Both the position numbers and the translations under genes were made by a program. This document shows positions 59,380 through 64,000 of a stretch of DNA of 64,000 bases, one piece after another. The notes beneath the pieces are model-generated. The model saw nothing but the letters and a program-made list of their open reading frames with translations, was not told the origin of the DNA and made no database searches. The stretch comes from Isoetes taiwanensis (lineage: Eukaryota; Streptophyta; Lycopodiopsida; Isoetales; Isoetaceae), in NCBI GenBank assembly GCA_021234155.1, contig JAJEKV010000037.1, positions 2,720,631-2,784,630 of the forward strand, in the 5' to 3' direction. Within the stretch, counting starts at the first letter, position 1; each line of letters opens with the position of its first letter.

Positions 59380-60245
59380 ACCCCCATACTCTGGTCATAG
59401 AGGAATCCAAGCTACTTTGGCAACTATTAGACGACGTTTTTTTTTTGCCAAAGCTTGAAAGAGATGTAAGAAAATATGTCGAAGCATGTCTTATTTGCCA
59501 ACAAATAAAAGCTTCTACTGGTAAGCCTGCCGGATTAGTACAGCCTTTGCCTATTCCAGAAAAACCATGGAAGCATATTACCATGGATTTTATTCAAGGG
59601 TTACCAAAAACTGTCCACAAGAATGATCAAATTTGGACAGTGGTAGACAGATTATCTAAACAGGTTCATTTTATACCTTGCAAATCTAGCATGACAACTC
59701 CGCAAGCAAGCAAAATTTTCTTAAAGGAAATATTTAAAATCCCTGGGATGCCAGATGCAATCATAACAGATAGGGATCCCCTATTCTGCAGCAAATTTTG
59801 GGGTGGAATTATGAAAAACTTAGGCACGACTTTAAAGTTTTCCACTGCATATCATCCCCAAACGGATGGCCAGTCTGAGGTTGTAAATAGAGTTATTGAA
59901 GATATGCTGAGATCTTATGTTGCTGAAAGAAAAAGCCAGTGTGAAGAATATCTTTATCTCTTAGAGTTTGCCTATAATAACACAGTGCACTCAGTTACCC
60001 AAAGAACTCCTTTTGAAGTAGTATACAGATATTCTTTGGAATCCCCAATTGCGAAGCTTGGGGGAGAAGTACCTGCTTCCGATGAAGCCACTACAGACTT
60101 TGCAGATATCTTGCGGGAGGTAAAGGCTCGAATCCAGAAAAGTCAGGAACTGATGGTTTCCAAACTTGCAAAGAAGCGAAAAAGAGTTGTTTACAAAAAA
60201 GATCAATAGGTTTGGATTCATCTTCCCAAAAAGCGTCTACGAAAT
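59380..60245 (+). pseudogene. Chromovirus integrase, frameshifted
   Basis: The zinc-domain start (YSGHRGIQATLATIRRRF) is open in a third frame at 59,387-59,440. It is separated from the upstream frame by a C5 run near 59,381 and from the main integrase frame by a T10 run at about 59,440. The main frame then gives KYVEACLICQQIK and the catalytic core, with Asp at 59,586 (MDFIQGLP), Asp at 59,769 (TDRDPLF) and Glu at 59,877 (QSEVVNR). The spacing is exactly D-35-E. EFAYNN follows near 59,967. A TAG at 60,207 interrupts the frame before VWIHLPKKRLRNG. It would join the cDNA to chromosomal DNA in the nucleus. All catalytic residues are present. Confidence 0.88.
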
Positions 60246-60651
60246 GGGTAACCGGTATGTAAAACTGGCACCTAGGTATTATGGTCCATTCCAAATTGAC
60301 GACAAGGTCGGTGAGAATGCTTATCCTTTACACTTGTATGGGAAATGGACTAACTTGCACCCAGTTTTTAATGTGGGAATACTGAAACCCTATAAGGGAA
60401 GTGAAATTTCTCCTGAGATTTTGCAGAGAATGGAGCAATCGGAACCTCCCAACATTAAAGGTGATGAAGAGGTGCTGGAACCGGAGAAAATATTGACACA
60501 TCAAGATAAGGAGACTAGAAGTTCCTCTTATCGAAGGTATCTCGTGAAATTTAAATTTCACCCGTCCACCGATGCGGTATGGTATTCTAGGACTCAATTA
60601 AAAGAATACAATTCCTTGGTGGAAGAATACGAAAGAACTTTGCAAGAATAA
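60238..60651 (+). pseudogene. Integrase C-terminal domain and chromodomain, shifted frame
   Basis: After a 1-bp shift near 60,240 the frame gives RYVKLAPRYYGPFQI and HPVFNVGILKPY, the integrase C-terminal SH3-like region. It then continues to a chromodomain-like end: EVLEPEKIL, RRYLVKFKFHPSTDAVW and LVEEYE. Where typical chromodomains have YLVKWKG it has Phe for Trp, and the first aromatic is lacking, as in the divergent group II chromodomains of plant chromoviruses. The stop at 60,649-60,651 ends the coding region about 350 bases before the 3' LTR. Confidence 0.8.
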
Positions 60652-60987
60652 TAGGCAAAGTTCACAGACCTTCAAACTTTATATTTGGAATTCCATATTA
60701 TTATTACTATAATTGCAATTGCTTTATTTAAAAATCTAAGTACTGCTATATATAGTATTACTAAACTCTTTACTAACGATTGTAAAGATGTTAAGACCTC
60801 TAACTGACTTGAGGTCATCCCTAACAGAAAAGGGAACGAAAGCCCTCTAATGGAATTGAGGCCATTTCTAACGGAATTGAAATGAGAAATCCATAACCTC
60901 TAAAGGAACTGAGGTTATAGAATTAAATATCCTTAAAGGAACTAGGATAGACAATTTTCCCTCAAGGTTAACGCGGACGTTTAACCT
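60652..60987 (+). other. 3' untranslated region of the young chromovirus
   Basis: Noncoding. It contains three to four short repeats of the type cctctaa.ggaattgaggt (60,800-60,950). It leads into the PPT. Confidence 0.6.
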
Positions 60988-61002
60988 CGGGAAGGGAAGG
61001 AT
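60988..61002 (+). other. Polypurine tract
   Basis: cgggaagggaaggat sits directly in front of the tgttacgg start of the 3' LTR. Confidence 0.85.
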
Positions 61003-61635
61003 TGTTACGGCTCAATGCCGGCTTGGGGGAGCGGCTCGGGTTCATGCCTCGGGAAGCCATATATTTCTAAGACTTGTAATTTATCGGTAGTTTATGTCCC
61101 TAAGGTCCTGGGTTGGTAATTTAACTTAGCCTACATTATAAAACCATTGGGTGTTATTAAATTAAAATGCTAAAGGAGGCTGATAACGGGTCGCGGATCC
61201 GTTAAGCCAAAAATAACTTGAGAACATATCAGGTCTTCCGGATCTGCACAAAAAGGGTTTGATTTGTCCAGCCATGGATATTTCTGGCCGATCATAAGAT
61301 ATTTGAGATCTACTACCTTTTAGATAGCTATTCATGGCCAATAAAGGGATATTCAGAAATAGATAGATTCAGCCTATAAAACCACGGCTATCATTCAATC
61401 TAAGGGAGAAAAACCGACTGTAAACTTGAGCCGATCTTCTGTTCTACCTGAACGATCCATGTTTGAGTCTGCCTTCTGAGATTGGTATCCCGAGAGCTTT
61501 GAAAATAACAGGATAACGGTTTCCTGTGAGAGTCCGAGCCCGGTTGGGTGGTTAACCGTCTCCTAAAGATTGGAGAGTGTATTTATTCCTTTGATTTCTG
61601 TTGCATAATTGTAGAGTTTTTCTTTAGTTGTATCA
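61003..61635 (+). repeat. 3' LTR of the young chromovirus (633 bp)
   Basis: Begins tgttacggctcaatgccgg and ends tagttgtatca. It is the partner of 55,356-55,999 and is followed by the duplicated target atgct. Confidence 0.95.
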
Positions 61636-64000
61636 ATGCTAGATTACTTTGTGGATGATGTTATAGGCTAGATTGCTTTGTGGTTGATGTTGTGGATGCT
61701 CCCGAAATGTTTCCTCCCCACTTAGTCCTTGTGGACTAATCCCCTTGTGTTGTTTGTGTATGTTTAAGATGGTACGTCTTGAGCTGAGAATGCAGTATTC
61801 GGATGGAGAGTCTAGGGATGAGGGTGTGACAGCAGGAGCGTTTTCCAGAGTCATCCTCGGTGACTTATAAGGAGGACTTGTTGAGTTAGTAGGAGTTGTT
61901 AGCATGCCAAACTCAGATGAGCTTGGTCTTGTATGTAATTATCTGATCAATGGGACTATACTTTATTGAGCAAGTATACGAGTGCTGCCACCTTGTGGCA
62001 GCATGTAAGAGCAACTTCACAAGAAAACACAAAAAGATCGAGACACACTAGCAAGGCATTTCTATTTGGAGCTCATTGTTTAGGTATGAAGACAAATCCT
62101 CACACCAAGTTGAAGACCAATGGAGAACATTCAAGGGAGCATTCAAGTTGACAAAAGTGAGCAAGACTTGAGTCAAAGGTTGGAAAGCAAGTCACAAAGT
62201 GAAGACCCCTAGTCAAAGATTGGAAGACCCCTAAAGAAGTATGTTATCTTGCCAACTTCTGAGATTTTGACACTACCTTAGAGTTATTGGCTAAAGAAGG
62301 CATTGCTCACCTCCACATTCATCCCTCATGCCCATTCCTCATTCCATTCATCTCATTTCCATGGCTCAAAGTTTTTTCCCTAGGGCAAAATCTCATACAC
62401 CACACATTCCACACATGTGCACCTTATACATCACACACACATCATGATCCATCACCATGCACTTGATAAGTCATTAAAAGCACACTCTCTCTCTAGGAAA
62501 AGAAAAAAGAAAGAGAAGTGAAGCTCCACTAGTCCATTACATGATCAATTCAAGACCAAAGTATGAGTTAAGGATCAAATCCTAAAGGTCCAAAGTTGAT
62601 TAAGTCGAAAAACATCTATTGCCACCTCACCTTCAAAGGTCATGCACACATCATCCACATCATCACCAACTCACCCAACACGTGTCACTCACACCTCGTC
62701 ACACTTCATCAAGATTTTACCTAGGGAAAATTTCTTTGACATCTTGCCTTCCACCTCACCATGCACATCATCAGCATTTGCCTAGTCATCTCACATATGC
62801 CACATCCCCTTATACACCATGAAAAAAGGCCCAAAATTGAAGTTGCTTATTTTCCAAATTTGGCCCATAAAAAATCATGCAAGATGGTGATCAAAGATTC
62901 CTATTTTGACCACATCTAGCCCTAGTTTTGGGGCTTATTGGATGCGCGCCACACCCTAGTTGCACTGATATTTTGGCTCAAAATACCCTCCAAAAAACCA
63001 TGTCATGCCCCGACCAACCGCATTTAGCCACCTGGATTCGAACCTACTTTTCACCAAATGCCTGTGGGATATATCCGTTGCCATGAAGAACCCTAAAAAT
63101 TATTGCAAGATCTGAAGAATTAGCCTCACTAACTGGCCAAATCATGATTAAACTGGCCGGATTTAGCCCTTTAATGCCAAGAATCTCGCCAAAAGTTGTT
63201 AAAAACTCATTTAATAGTGTCAGACAATGGCAAGGCCACGATGAAGGGGATCATTCGAAAGGGGGACTCCACTTCGAAGAAGAAATCATCAGCATTACAC
63301 CTTAACCGATTGACTTGCAGATCAAGAACTCATTTACGGGCAGAGGAGGTAAAAACCGAACTGTAATATCAAGAACTGACCGAAAATTGCCGGATTTAAG
63401 AGGTCATTGAAGTTTCAAAGTTTTTTCGAGCACCCCAGCGCGTTGAGCGATCTAATCCAGCATACTTGTGTTGGGAATGACCTCTGTTTGCACTGCATTG
63501 CCTCCTTGTGTCAGACTTCTTGAAGGTTTGATGCAATAAAGTCCTTTATTTGAAGATATAGATTACCTTTGTTTCCTTCTTTCTGTGAATTTCTCCATCA
63601 TGAATTGCTGGGAAATTCTCTCATTGTAATTTCTTGAAAGCTCCTTTGAATGAAAATTTGAAGTTGGTGAAGATCTTGTTTGCAAATCCTGAAGATCCAA
63701 TCTTGCTGGTTCAACTTAGGCTGTAGCAGTGCCTCTTTCTCAACAAGTGACACAATGGTGGTTTGTATGAGTATTTCCTTAGCTTAAACTTTGGCCAGAA
63801 GTGTTTGTTCAATACTGCATTGTCAGGTCAGTCATAAGTTCCTCAAAAAATCTAAAAAAGTCTATTCAAATAGTATTCTTTGCCAGTTTTTTATCATCAG
63901 GAACCCCTCCCTTGCTCCACATAGGCTGCATCCATTACTCAAAGGTGAAAAAATCCTGTTAATCCACGACTCAAAACATTTTCTTTAACTCTGTTACAGA
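61636..64000. other. Unassigned intergenic DNA right of the young chromovirus
   Basis: 61,636-61,640 is the right target duplication. 61,641-61,975 continues the pre-insertion DNA (agattactttgtgg... and a similar second copy agattgctttgtgg 28 bp on). 62,330-62,830 is CA-rich (cacacatcatc type). The frames there are His/Thr/Pro-rich artefacts. 63,000-64,000 shows no coding or RNA signal that I can support. Confidence 0.45.

Larger units (their letters stand above)
55356..61635 (+). mobile_element. Young, nearly intact Ty3/gypsy chromovirus
   Basis: A 6,280-bp element with all structural parts: LTRs 55,356-55,999 and 61,003-61,635, a PBS at 56,003, gag-protease-RT-RNase H-integrase-chromodomain order, a PPT before 61,003, and a perfect 5-bp target duplication atgct (55,351-55,355 and 61,636-61,640). 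By eye the LTRs differ by 12 substitutions (10 transitions) and five indels, one of 12 bp, so they are about 98% identical and the insertion is recent. Few lesions break the coding region: about 56,230, the C5 run near 59,381, the T10 run near 59,440, a TAG at 60,207 and a shift near 60,240. The clade within chromoviruses is not fixed. Confidence 0.95.

Noticed and set aside
62619-62822. 67-codon His/Pro/Thr-rich frame
   Set aside because: It arises from CA-rich DNA and has no conserved feature.
63001-63060. tgtcatgccccgac as an LTR start, and an inverted B-box-like ggattcgaacct nearby
   Set aside because: There is no second LTR, no PBS/PPT, and no A box at the right distance on the minus strand. 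Too weak to call.

Overview
The window looks like repeat-rich, mostly heterochromatic nuclear DNA of a land plant, probably a vascular plant. The evidence is two Ty3/gypsy chromoviruses (one with the initiator-Met tRNA primer site), a plant L1-type LINE with a long ORF1, and a decayed receptor-like kinase with leucine-rich repeats. I cannot name the species. I find no intact host gene, no rRNA or CRISPR locus, and no convincing functional tRNA. Almost every recognisable coding sequence belongs to a transposable element.

Layout. From 540 to 6,860 there is a tandem array of a ~1.1 kb satellite in one orientation. From 6.9 to 9.4 kb lie GC-rich low-order repeats flanking a chromovirus integrase/chromodomain fragment. 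The same satellite resumes at 9,484 in the opposite orientation. At 13,035 it is split by a 12.8 kb degenerate chromovirus (13,035-25,806, LTRs ~1.65 kb) and continues at 25,807. From 26.4 to 34.1 kb there are short-period repeats, including a dense TTCTAGAA array that resembles heat-shock elements, a diverged ~310-bp direct repeat, pyrimidine-rich DNA and another GC-rich island. A related but different LTR starts at 34,677. An LRR receptor-like kinase pseudogene lies on the minus strand at about 38,350-41,141.

A near full-length LINE occupies about 42,830-49,430 on the minus strand (ORF1 right, ORF2 left, poly(A) at 42,830). Its right two thirds are far better preserved than the left end. 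A second LINE-like fragment at 50.2 kb runs into a 214-bp pure GA tract. Unassigned DNA then holds a small minisatellite, an alternating purine-pyrimidine run and a tRNA-like pol III promoter. A young chromovirus follows at 55,356-61,635: 644/633-bp LTRs with about 12 substitutions, a perfect 5-bp target duplication (atgct), PBS and PPT. Its gag-pol is intact except for a few frame breaks, several at homopolymer runs. The last 2.3 kb is low-complexity intergenic DNA.

The genes do not form a host pathway. The two chromoviruses carry chromodomains after the integrase, a feature known to steer integration to heterochromatin, which fits one of them sitting inside a satellite array. I did not find a convincing undescribed biological system. 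The observations most worth checking are the inverted satellite blocks, the TTCTAGAA arrays, the GC-rich ACGCC..AACGACG islands, and the signs that part of the left 44 kb carries consensus errors.
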